Assembly (NCBI GenBank): GCA_036320915.1 | Contig: JAXBDG010000011.1 | Location: 890,501-954,500, forward strand | DNA length: 64,000 nucleotides | Source of the DNA: Linnemannia elongata | Taxonomy: Eukaryota > Mortierellomycota > Mortierellomycetes > Mortierellales > Mortierellaceae | Direction: 5' to 3' | Part shown: positions 10,191 to 21,207 of the stretch, piece after piece | How positions within the stretch are numbered: the first letter of the stretch is position 1 | Layout: each line of letters opens with the position of its first letter | Notes under the pieces: model-generated | Told to the model about the DNA's origin: nothing | Seen by the model: the letters and a program-made list of their open reading frames with translations, nothing else | Databases searched by the model: none | Made by a program: the position numbers and the translations under genes

Positions 10191-13100
10191 ATGAACCCTG
10201 TAGAAACCAGCGACCTGTTGGCGCGTCTCAAGGCCGCAGCCTTCCCCGGCGTCGACGCGAGCGCACTTCCCGACAAAATTGAGGTATGGACGCCTCAAGC
10301 CATATGGGCATCAATCATTATCAAGATTTTAATGACCACGATAACCGGAGAAGAAAAAGCCCATTGACTCATTGCTCGTATTCGCGTTTTGATATGGATA
10401 GCTCCCAGAATCGATCGTGGGACCTCAGACATACGACCAGATCAAACAGGACATTGAGCGCGAACATCTCTTCCCCAGCAACACCTTCTCAACCGACTGG
10501 CTGAACAAATGTCAGGAACTGTTCGACCGCGATCAAGAGTTCACTACCCTTCTTGTAATGGACCCTTCGCCCGCTGAAGCAACCATTGCACTTGAGCCTC
10601 ACAACGTCTATGGGCAACGCGGAGGATATTATGAAAAGAACTTGCGCACCACCCACCTTGTAGGATCCAGCACTGTCGCCTCGACCTCTATCATGACCGC
10701 CAAAAACTCGACCAGCTTCTCGCGTGCACCTGGAAAACGGACAGATTTCGTTCGCGGGAAAGCTGGATACTTCCCCTTCACGCCCGGTGGATTGGACGCT
10801 CAGGAGATCCAAGGCGCGAACATTTTGGAAGCAGAGAGGGATGCGCTTGGAATGGATGATATCGATATCGCAAGGAACATCGTCGAGGGTCTGTCGCTGG
10901 ATTCAGAGGAAATCCTGACCATCCCTCCTGGCTTCAGTCGAGGTCTCTTTTCGGATCAGGAAGCTCCTGTCGCAGGATCGGACAAGAGTGGTTTATTCAA
11001 CATTGCCGATCTCCTCTCGGGACAGACTGTGGAGGAGGATGCTGATTTCGAGGCCCTCTTGGATCCTGTGACCCGGCCAGAGAGTGAAGAATCGATAGGA
11101 ACGGAATCAACAGAGACCACAGCGGCGCCAGTTACGGCTGCAGACACCGAGACGCCCGACGAAGTCGATGCCATTCTCGACAGCGTTATTCCCATCGCAG
11201 CACCCAAACGAGCTATTACAGCAGCGCAGGCCAAGGGACGCGAATGGGCTCATGTTGTCGATGTCAACGCACCCTTCGACGACTTTTACACCCACGTCCC
11301 AGAAATGGCACACGACTTTCCTTTTGAACTCGACACTTTCCAAAAGCGGGCTGTCTATCACTTGGAAAAGGGTGAGTGTGTGTTTGTGGCCGCTCATACA
11401 AGTGCCGGAAAGACGGTGGTGGCCGAGTATGCGATTGCGTTGGCAGCCAAGCACATGACCAAGGCCATCTACACTTCACCCATCAAGGCACTTTCGAATC
11501 AAAAGTTCCGCGACTTCAAGGGCACATTCGAGGAGGTCGGCATCTTGACAGGAGATGTTCAAATCAACCCCGAGGCTTCCTGTCTCATCATGACGACCGA
11601 GATTCTCAGGAGTATGCTCTACCGTGGTGCCGATTTGATCCGCGACGTCGAGTTTGTCATCTTTGACGAGGTCCATTATGTCAACGATCTTGAGCGTGGA
11701 GTCGTCTGGGAGGAGGTCATCATCATGTTACCCGCTCACGTCACATTGATTCTCTTGTCAGCAACAGTTCCCAACACCAAGGAGTTTGCCGATTGGGTTG
11801 GACGCACCAAGAAGAAGGATATCTATGTTATCAGTACGCCCAAGCGTCCTGTTCCTCTGGAGCACCATCTTTTCGCAGGCCGCGAAGTCCACAAGATTGT
11901 TGATGCCAAGCAGACATGGCTACCTCTCGGCTACAAGAGTGCGGCCGATGCAATGGCCAAGAAGGAAGTCGATCTCAAGGCCTCACAGAGAGGAGGTCGT
12001 GGCGGAGGACGTGGAGGTGGAGGTGGGGGACGCGGCGGAGGAAACTTTGGAGGCGGTGGTGGATGGAGGAACAATACTGTGGACAAGAACCTGTTCACTC
12101 ACCTGGTTGCCTACCTCAACAAGAAAGAGCTATTGCCCGTCGTTGTCTTTACGTTCTCGAAGAAGAAATGCGAGGAGAACGCTACTAGTTTGTCGAGCAC
12201 GGATCTGATGACTTCATCTCAGAAGAGTGAGGTTCACGTCTTTTTCGAAAAGTCGCTTGTCCGACTCCACGGCACTGACCGCGAGCTGCCACAGATCCAG
12301 AGAATGCGGGATCTACTCAGCAGAGGTATCGCCGTCCATCACTCTGGTCTTTTGCCCATTATCAAGGAGGTGGGTATCCTTCTTGTTGGAATGGAGGTTG
12401 GACTTTATTTTAACTTTTTGCATAGGATTACTAACAGTTTTTTTCCTCGTTCGTTTGCTGCGTCTATAGATAGTTGAGATTTTGTTTGCGCGTGGACTGG
12501 TCAAGGTCTTGTTCGCCACAGAGACTTTTGCAATGGTAAGATCTTTCGTCGTTGTCAGGCTGGAAAAAGAAAATTGACGTCTCTTTATACAAGTCATGGA
12601 CAGACTAACTCATCTGTACATTTTTACTCTGGCAGGGTGTGAACATGCCAGCTCGTACAGTTGTCTTCTCCGGTATCCGCAAGCACGATGGACACAGCTT
12701 CCGCAACCTCCTCCCAGGTAAAGATACCGCCATTTGTTATATGTTACTCTCGGAGGTGGGCTTAGTTTTCAGATCGAGCTCTTAACGGTTTATCATTCTT
12801 TGGAGTATAGGCGAGTACACCCAGATGTCTGGACGTGCAGGACGTCGTGGACTGGACTCTACAGGACTGGTCATCATTGCCTGCAACGGCGATTCTCCTC
12901 CAGAGGTATGTCTCAGACCTCACTCTGCTCAAAGCTTTTGTTGAGCAGCCGCCCTTTGGAAAATGGTATACTAATCGCGGCATGTTATTTTCCGATTGTT
13001 TGTCTTTCACAGGTGATCGAGTTGCAGGAGATGCTGTTGGGCAAGGCCACAAAGCTACAATCTCAGTTCCGTCTGACCTACAACATGATTTTGAACTTGC

Positions 13101-15204
13101 TTCGTGTCGAGGCTTTGCGCGTTGAGGAGATGATTAAGCGTAGTTTCTCCGAGAACTCTGCCCAAAAGACTATGCCTGAGAAGGAGAAGCTCTTTGCAGA
13201 GGTAACTTCACATGACGACTGACACCACCACCCTTTGACCCTTGCCAAGTATAACTGCTAACGTCTTTAGACACTTCTGAATAATAGAGCGCAAAGTCGA
13301 TGGAGAGCCTGAAGAAGCTGGACTGCTTCATCTGCAACAAGGATATTGAAGAGTTCTACAACAGCTCGTCCAAGATGATTATGATCAACCACCAGCTTAT
13401 GGACAAGATTGTCAGGCAGTCATTTGGTATCAAGGCGCTTGGCCCCGGTCGCATCGTCATCCTAAACAGCACTGTAGGTGTTTCCCTTGGTCGTTGATTT
13501 TTTCTGTTCATCATTTTGTTTTATCCTATTGTGCCATGTTCAAGAAGCTATGAGTTGATGCGTCCTTTTGTGTACCCAGTTCCACAGAAATACCCCGGCG
13601 GTTATTCTCAAGACGGTGGCGGAAGCAGACATGGCAGCCAAGCAGGCCAAGTCGTTCTGGTGCTGCATCCTGACCGAAGTCGCTTCCAAGGAGGGTACGT
13701 GTCTCACCAACTATTTTGGTAAATGCAAGTAGTACGGCATTTGGGTTGCCCAGTGCTAATAGCCTCCTTCAATTCACATTTGAACAAATAGATGCGTCTG
13801 CTCTGGACAAAGAGGTCTTGATCCCCATTACGCGACTCAAGACATTCAACCACCAACAGACCAGCCAAGTTGTCGAAGCCGTTACATACCACGAAATCTT
13901 TACCATCACCGATACTATCCTCCCTGAATTCAATGCGGAGGCAGTCATCAGGAAGGATATGCAGGCTTTGGCCAAGGTTCGTCGGCAACTGAACCAGTAT
14001 GCTGAAGAGATCGATGAGCGCCATGCTGGACTAGTCCACGAGTTCAATTGGAACAAGATCAAGGATTTGGAGTTCAGAGAGAACTTGGCCCAGAAGGAGG
14101 TTTTGTTCAAGAAGATCCTTGCGTGCCAGTGTAACAAGTGTCCTGATCTTAAACCTCACGTAAGTTTGTTGGTTTCATGTTTCTGTTGGGGGTGATTTTA
14201 CGTTTAGGAAAAAAAGGAATTATCTAACAGACTTTTCCCCTATGGACTTAACTGTGTCAGTATGCGATGATTCACAAGGAGAGAGAGCTTCACGGAAAGC
14301 TGGAAGAACTGCAACGGACCATCTCCGACCAAAACCTCGAGCTCCTCCCCGACTACCACCAACGTGTGGCCATCCTCAAAGAACTCAACTACCTCGATCC
14401 CGAAAACTCTACCGTCCAACTCAAGGGCCGCGTCGCCTGTGAGATCAACACTGCCGACGAACTCATCCTGACCGAATTGATCCTCGACAACATGCTTTCT
14501 GAGTTCGAACCGGAAGAAATTGTTGCGCTCCTGTCGTGTTTTGTCTGTCAGGAGAAGAATGCTTCTGAACCGGTGCTCACACCACAGTTGACAAAGGGTA
14601 AAGAGATGATTCTGGGCATTGAGTTGAAGATGGCAGAGGTGCAGAAGAGGGCTGGCCTCGAGTCTGCGACTGCTCCTGGTACTTCTGCGTTGAAGTTTGG
14701 GTTGACGGAGGTTGTTTATGAGTGGGCCAGGGGAATGAGTTTCAAACAGATCACTGAGCTCACCGACGTCCAAGAAGGTATGTTTATATTCTTGCTGCTG
14801 GTGCTTGGCCCATGTTTGCTTGAGATTGAGATGGTGTGAAACACTTACATAATACTTTCAACGTTTTCCTCTCTGAAAATGCACAACACATATGAAATAG
14901 GTTCGATTGTCAGGACAATCCACAGGCTGGATGAGACATGCAGTGAGGTCAGGAATGCGGCCAGAATGATTGGTGATGCTGCTCTTTATACAAAGATGGA
15001 GCTGGCCGGTCAAGCCATCAAACGCGACATTGTCTTTGCCGCCAGTTTGGTAAGCTAATTTTTTTTTCTGTGTACCATCGTTTTTTTTTTTTTTTTTATT
15101 TCTGTGGCACGCGAAACCTTAAACGCGTCCGACCCTTGTCTTCATGATTGATCACTTACAATTTTTTCTTCTCTTTTTGTTATCGCTGTCAACAGTACTA
15201 TTAA
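10191..15204 (+). CDS. SKI2: Ski2-type DExH RNA helicase of the Ski complex
   Basis: ATP-dependent 3'-5' RNA helicase that feeds mRNA to the cytoplasmic exosome with Ski3 and Ski8. Twelve exons: 10191-10283, 10402-12369, 12470-12535, 12636-12717, 12811-12905, 13013-13201, 13288-13473, 13580-13694, 13792-14159, 14261-14777, 14901-15049 and 15196-15204, giving 1278 residues. Walker A AHTSAGKT is near residue 362, DEVH near 453, SAT near 484, and the [10 protein letters not shown] motif VI follows. The N-terminal Ski3-binding segment is present and the C-terminus ends SLYY. Ski2 rather than Mtr4, because the N-terminus ([10 protein letters not shown], then [13 protein letters not shown]) and overall length fit Ski2. 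Unusual: residues about 561-586 are an RGG/Gly-rich insert between the two RecA domains, and the last coding exon is only 9 nt. Start at the second of two overlapping ATGs, the only one in frame. Confidence 0.95.
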
Positions 15205-15383
15205 AACCATAGAGCTTGCCGAAAGAACTGGGTGACCGCCACCGCCACAATCTTGAAATAAAAAGGGTCCGCACTCACGATCCCAATACCAACCACATTT
15301 TTTTTTCTTCACATTATTTGTTTAATCATTTCCAGATATAAAAATGCGAGCTTAAAAAAAAAGCATACAAAAAAATTTGCGAT

Positions 15384-18300
15384 TTACACGGCATGCGGAT
15401 ACCTATAGACAGTAATCTCCAGATCCTGGTACTGTTGGTTATAAAGCTCTAAACGGCGGTAATGGTCGTCAAAATCGAGCTTGCCCAATACAATCGACAA
15501 CTTCTCGAGTTGGTTCTTGTCTTTATCCTCCGACAGCCCATCGATCGCGTCCAGGATCCCCTCCAGCGACAGGTATGTGTTTTCGAGATGGAAGCGGTCC
15601 ATGAGGGATGAAGTCGATCGTGCTGAGGATGCCATGTCGCCACTGCCGACACCTCCGCTACCGATGCCCATCCCACTCACGCTACTACTGCTGCTACTCA
15701 TGCCGCTGCCGATGATGGGCCCACCTGGTGTTACTCCTGACTTATAGGAGTGGATCGGGGTCGAAGAAAGTGACGGGGTTGGTGCTAGAGGGTGATGATG
15801 ATGATGGTGTTGACTGAACGATGCATGTTGGTTCTGGATCTGGCCGACAATCATGTTGATGGTACCCAAGGGTGGCTGCTGTTGTGCTGTCTGAGGTGTT
15901 GGTAGTTGAGGAGCCGGAGCCGGTGATGTAGACGAAGATGCAGACGCCGACGCCGCGGCTGAAGCAGCCGATGATGCTGCAGATATAGCCGCAAAAGGCG
16001 ATCGGAAGGGCATGTCGGTACTCGATCCAACTCCTGCCGTGGCAGCATTACTGCTACTGCTATTGGAAGCTCCTCCTCCACCACCGCCAATTTTTCCAGA
16101 TCCAGATCCAGATCCAGACCCAAATCCGCTTCCTCCAAGGATTCCAGAAGCTCTTGATCCCGTCGCCTTGCCAACTCCAGATCCCGAGCCAACAATCGAC
16201 CCTGAACTGATATACGCTAAAGAACTAGCCCCCAACGTCGAAGCCGCGGCGTCACCAATCGCGAGCCTCAAATGCTTCAACCGCGGCATACACCCTAGGA
16301 TCGTCCGCAGAGTCGAGTCCGTCAAATGATCAAAGCTCGACAGGCCCAAGTACTCCAGTTTGGCCAGGTATTTCAGGTTCAATAGTTCTGCCTCCTGACA
16401 ACTGCGCATGCCCGAATACTTTGACAGGTCCAAGATCCTGAGCTCGGGACAGTACTGTAGTGAACGGAAATCAAATGGTAAATTGGATCGGCCGACAACC
16501 TGGAGCACCCGCAGCTTGGGCATGGGGAACCTCCAGGAGAGTGTCCTTTGGGTTCGGTTGTGGGCGTATGAAAACGATTTGGCCTTGATAACCTCCAGTG
16601 TATCCTGGAACGCCTCTGCTGCCTGAGATATCGTCATGGCCACATGTTCACTGTCCGTTCCTGAGAGCTCAATAACCCGCAAAGGCACCAGTGACTGTGG
16701 TGGTGGACGAGAAAGGGACATCGACGATGGTGATGGTGGCGACATCGGTATCAGTGCCTCCTAGAAAAAAAGTGCCAAAAGATAAAAAATCTCCAGTTAA
16801 CTAAAAGTAGGGCATAAATTACCGCAAAAGAGCTTTACAGGTGCCGCAGTCATACCTGAAAGTCCCGTCGTTCCTGAACAGCCCACTCAAGCATACCCTC
16901 GTCGACCGGCTTCAACACCAGCTCTTCCAAATGACGACATTGACTCAAAAACATGCTGATCGTCATCCTCTCGTTCGAGGTCTCATCCGCCGCGACCACC
17001 ACATCAGGCCTTACAAAAGGCGGAATAGGAGTCGGACCGAGGGATCCACAGTTCAATCGAAGAACCCTCAAGTTCTCCCTCGGGATATCTTCCAGTACTG
17101 CAGTCAAAGCCTCAAAGCCTGATAGCTCCAGGACCTCCAAATGGTCAACCTGCCCAATCAACTGGCCGAAATCCTGGCTCATTTCAGTATCATGGTTCTC
17201 GGGTAAGTAAGCCTCCATCTCTAGCATCCGAACTGTCCCAAAGAGCTCGTTGTGGCGCCTCATAAACTCAATCGATCTCGGGATGTCCCACTTTTCGTGA
17301 CAGGTCCTGATCTTGTAGAGCGTTTCGAGTCGAGAGACAAGCGGCACCATGTCCTGCAACTGAACGCTTTCTAGGAACAACTCTCGTATCCGCTCGGGTC
17401 CATGTCTGATGAGCCGTCGCTCGATCGTTTTGGCGTAATCCGTGGCCGGAAAGAGTTTCCAGGTGATATACTGGAGTCCTGGGTGATATTGGTGAGTATA
17501 AAACGAGAGGTAGTCGACCATCGGCTTGAAATACTCCAGATTGATATCCAGATCCTGATTCAGCTTGAGCGACAGTAACGACGGATCCTTCAACAGCGCG
17601 CTGTCATCGTCGCCATCATCGCTGTTATTGTTATCTTGGTCATGCTGCTCTTGCTGTTCCTTCTCCTCGTCGTTCGCGTCATCCACAAAACTGCGACTCA
17701 TCCTGGCAAGATGCTCCTCCTCCGACAGCGTACAGTTTAGGAGAACCCAAAGGACTTGCATCTTTTTCCGCTTGACCAGCCGATCTCGTTGTCCCCTCTG
17801 CAAGACAGCATCATTTCGGCCCTGGTGGAACGCGTCGCCCGTCATACTCCTCGTACTGCTGTGACTACTGCTTCGACTGTGTGTCCGTGGGGCGTACCCA
17901 AACCCTCCTCCATACCCGCCGCCGCCAACACCATTCGATGACGTTGTGCTGGTCCGTCGGTTGTTGCTGTAAAGACTCCTACCATGACGATTGTTTATAT
18001 CAGTTGTGGCGTCAACAGTTTCTGAAGCCGAAGTTACACTGCTCGAAAGAGACAGCGCAGGTCGCGGTTCGTCAGACATGACCCCAGGTCCAGTAGCAGC
18101 ACTCATGGGGGAACTAGGTTGGTCCACATAACCCGATGCTGGGGAGGACAATGGAAGGTCCTTCTTGAGGATTTGAGAATAAGGAGAAAGTTTTGGCCAG
18201 GTCAAGTCGATGAGGGTCATGGGACTCTTGTAGAGGAAGGGTAGTACCATGTGGAACCAGGCCTTGTTGACAAGCAAGAGTGCATAGAGTGCATGACAGT

Positions 18301-18496
18301 TGTCGGAGAGGTTGGTGAGGATGGTTTGGATGCATTCAAGTGGGAGACTCTCTAGAGCCGAGGCACTTCCTCCTTGTTTTCCCGTTGCTGCTGTTGCTGC
18401 TGTGGAAGGGAGGTGTGAGGAGGAGGAGGAGGAGGGTGGAGTGAGGGTGAGGTTGTCCAGCGAGTCAGTTAGGTGCGACAGCGACATGGTGAACAA
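15384..18496 (-). CDS. F-box / leucine-rich-repeat protein
   Basis: Probable substrate receptor of an SCF ubiquitin ligase. Two exons, 16856-18496 and 15384-16760, joined in phase 0, give 1005 residues. The N-terminal F-box starts near residue 48 (LESLPLECIQTILTNLSDN, ending around LVNKAWFHMVLPFLYKSP) and would bind Skp1. Degenerate leucine-rich repeats follow (LEVLELSGFEALTAVL, LRVLRLNCGSL, LRILDLSKYSGM, LEYLGLSSFDHLTDSTL) and presumably pick the substrate. Two large low-complexity inserts (Ser/Gly/His/Asp-rich) interrupt the repeats. Substrate unknown. This architecture is very common in early-diverging fungi. An alternative start three codons in (MSLSHL) is equally plausible. Confidence 0.88.
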
Positions 18497-18578
18497 TAAA
18501 GGGATAGGGGAACAAAAGAGTAACGAGAACAGAACAAAAAGTGAGTGGGTAAAATTTATTAGGGATAGAAGTCTAGTT

Positions 18579-18831
18579 TCAGTTCCAGCTCAGATCTCCA
18601 AAGGCGCTAAAGAGAGTAAGGGATCAGGGACAAAAGGCGAAAAGGAAAATGGGCGTGGTTAGCAAACATGAACCATTCGTACCTTCTTTCTCACTATGAA
18701 GATACCACAAAAAAAGAAACCATGGACTCACCTGCTGTTTTTGTTGCCGTTATTGTTCTGCGTCGTGGGGGTGGGCGAACGAGCAGCTCCAGCAAGGAGG
18801 TTGAACAAATCGCCGCCTTGTGGCATCGAGC

Positions 18832-18868
<37 letters not shown>

Positions 18869-20912
18869 GCTTGCTCCTCCAAATCCACCGTTATTGTTGT
18901 TATTGTTCTGTGCACCTCCAAATCCGCCATTATGGAATGCTCCAAATCCACCATTGTTGTTGTTGTTACTATTGTTGTTGCTGTTGAAACCACCAAAGCC
19001 GTTGTTGTTGTTGTTGCCACCAAATCCATTGTTCTGGCTAGAGGTCATTCCGAAGGCATCGAACGAAGAGTTCGAGGTAGCAGAAGCCTGCTGCATGGCG
19101 CCAAATCCATCATCATTGCCCCAAGGGTTATGTGCCTGTTGTTGTTGCTGTTGTTGTTGCTGCTGCTGCTGCTGTACTGGTGCCTGTCCGAAGCCGCCGA
19201 ATGCGTCCATACCCTGCAACTGACCGAATCCAGCAGATTGGCCATATCCGTTCGAGGTGTTGCTGTTAGGCTTGGGTGATGAAGACTGGCTTCCATACAA
19301 CGACATGATGTTGGTCTTCCAGTCAGAGTTTCCAGCCTTTGCGGGGGCTGCAGCAGCGCCATTTCCTGCTGGTGCAGATGGTGTGGATGCTGGGGTAGTC
19401 ATTGAAAAGAAGTCCTGTGCGGCCGAGCTGGGAGCTGGGGTGGCTGCCTTTTGGGCAGGAGTAGCTGCAGGAACGGGGTCGTTGAAGCCGAAAAAGTCCT
19501 CCTGAGCAGGCGCAGGAGAAGCCTTAGCTGGGGTAGTACGCTGTCCAATGGAGAAGAGATCGGCTCCCTGAACGCCGGAAGAGGTTGGCTTCTTGGGAAA
19601 GGAGGATCGTGTAGGGTTGGCAGGAGGGGGTGCAATCATGCCACTAAATCCTTCTGACGACTGGCTTGACCGGTTCATATGCGCTCTTCCGCGAGAGTCT
19701 GGCTCTGCTTTGCCAAACTATTTGATATTGTCATCGTCATAGAAAGAGAGAATACGGTTAAGATATGCTCTTCCATCCAACGAGTTGATACTGGCTCTTG
19801 CTGCTTCCAACAAAGCGCCTGTAAATATTCTTACCAAATCCATGAGCATCGCTTCGTCAATGGGACCAAGTTCCGAAGGGTCGGGGAGACCTCCCTTCTG
19901 AGCAAACTGCTTATGCTCGTACTTTGATCGAATCCATGGGTCAATTCCAGAAGTCCTGAGGGTGGAGAAAAAGAAATCCGTATAGATAAAAAAGTGAAAT
20001 GCTGGTGTCGATTAGCGTGCTTACTTTGCGGACATTGTGTTCGTTTTCATGACTGATCGATCCAGTGGCGACATGGCCACTCGATCCTTTCTTTTTTCCG
20101 CCTTGCCGCACATTCTGTCAATTAACCAGTCTACTTACGACTCGTTAGGAATATTGCGCTCGGGCAAGCGTGCCTCCCAATACATGTTGGCCTTTTCGTT
20201 GCCCCATTTGATCATGTTTTCCACTTGCTCCACAGTCCAGCTATCCAAGTCAACGGATTTGACTATTAGTAGAAAATGAATATACAACAGAGGAGTTAGC
20301 GAGGTTGTCTATGAAATAACGACGATTGCATTGTCAAGTAACAAAGTTCTTGTATACCTTTGCTGATGTGGGTTCCCATGGAGCGATGGACACCCGAGCA
20401 GCGGATACACATGAAGCATCCGAGGTTGAAACTAGAAAATGGTCGATATCATCCGCAAACAAAAATAAGACCAGTTAGCCAGTTGAATCAGATGCAGGGG
20501 AGAAGGGGAAAGGCCTTCGCAGACAAAAATACGGACAGTACGTCAATGACAATCTGACCCCCAGAACCAGGGGTTTGGTCAACAAAAACAGAAAAACTTG
20601 TATTACCTTGCCCAACGGGGATCTACCATCAGTACAGACACCCCATTACGAAGCACAAAAGAAAAAAAAAGGAACGGTACAGGGGAAGACGTAAGTAAGC
20701 TTGTAAGGATGATGATGATGACTGAGGAGTAGATGAGCTAAAAAAAAAAAGTAAGGCGAGGTGTGTGCAAGCTGGCTGTTGTTGACTGACATACCTTTCT
20801 TGCGGCAGTCGACACAGAACTTGTTGCCGGGCTTTTGCAAGAGGGCTTTGAGGATGCGGGTGTGTTTGTCGTTGGTAGACTTGTCCGCAGTGCGGGCTTG
20901 ACGGGTGGACAT
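18579..20912 (-). CDS. ArfGAP, Age2/SMAP type
   Basis: GTPase-activating protein for Arf, acting in vesicle traffic. Seven exons: 20795-20912, 20607-20622, 20358-20431, 20139-20262, 19835-19955, 18732-19717 and 18579-18606; 488 residues. The zinc finger fits CX2CX16CX2C (Cys33, 36, 53, 56), followed by the HR arginine finger (Arg61), then EARLPE and [16 protein letters not shown], typical of SMAP/Age2. Exon 2 is a 16-nt microexon encoding DPRWA inside the zinc finger. The C-terminal half is disordered, with DLFSI, DFFGF and NPW boxes resembling clathrin/adaptor-binding motifs, a long Gln run and Asn/Gly repeats. The last exon adds SAFGDLSWN; without that splice the protein would end at 18728. 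The stop is 82 nt from the start of the F-box gene on the same strand. Confidence 0.9.
20607..20622 (-). other. 16-nt microexon in the ArfGAP gene
   Basis: Encodes the core of DPRWA between exons of phase 1 and phase 2. It is flanked by a TAG acceptor and a GTAATA donor. Skipping it would break the zinc finger and shift the frame. Confidence 0.85.
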
Positions 20913-21207
20913 TGAATGGAAGATGTGTGATGGGGGTGAGAAAGATGGGGGTGGAGGGAAGAGAGGGAAGAGAGAACGAATGCAGAAGAGAGAGAGAAAG
21001 AAAAGAGAGAGAGGCAACTCAGAAAAGAGCACAAAAGAAAAGGTTGGTGCCGCCCCCCCCATAATAGGGTGCGGTCATTTAAAGAGAGGTATTGTGCTGG
21101 CCTCCCTAATTGACCATCCTATTTCAGGCACACGAGCAACCAACAGCCTGCATTTCTTATAAGATCTTTACAGCATTTTTATTCGCATTGAATAAGCCCT
21201 GGTTGGC

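Noticed and set aside
18833..18869. GTT/CAA trinucleotide repeat as a microsatellite
   Set aside because: It encodes the poly-Asn run of the ArfGAP protein, so it is covered by the coding annotation.
20026..20060. Possible extra ArfGAP exon encoding [10 protein letters not shown]
   Set aside because: Using it breaks the phase with the next exon (an in-frame stop follows). Direct joining of 20139 to 19955 gives [16 protein letters not shown], which fits the family.
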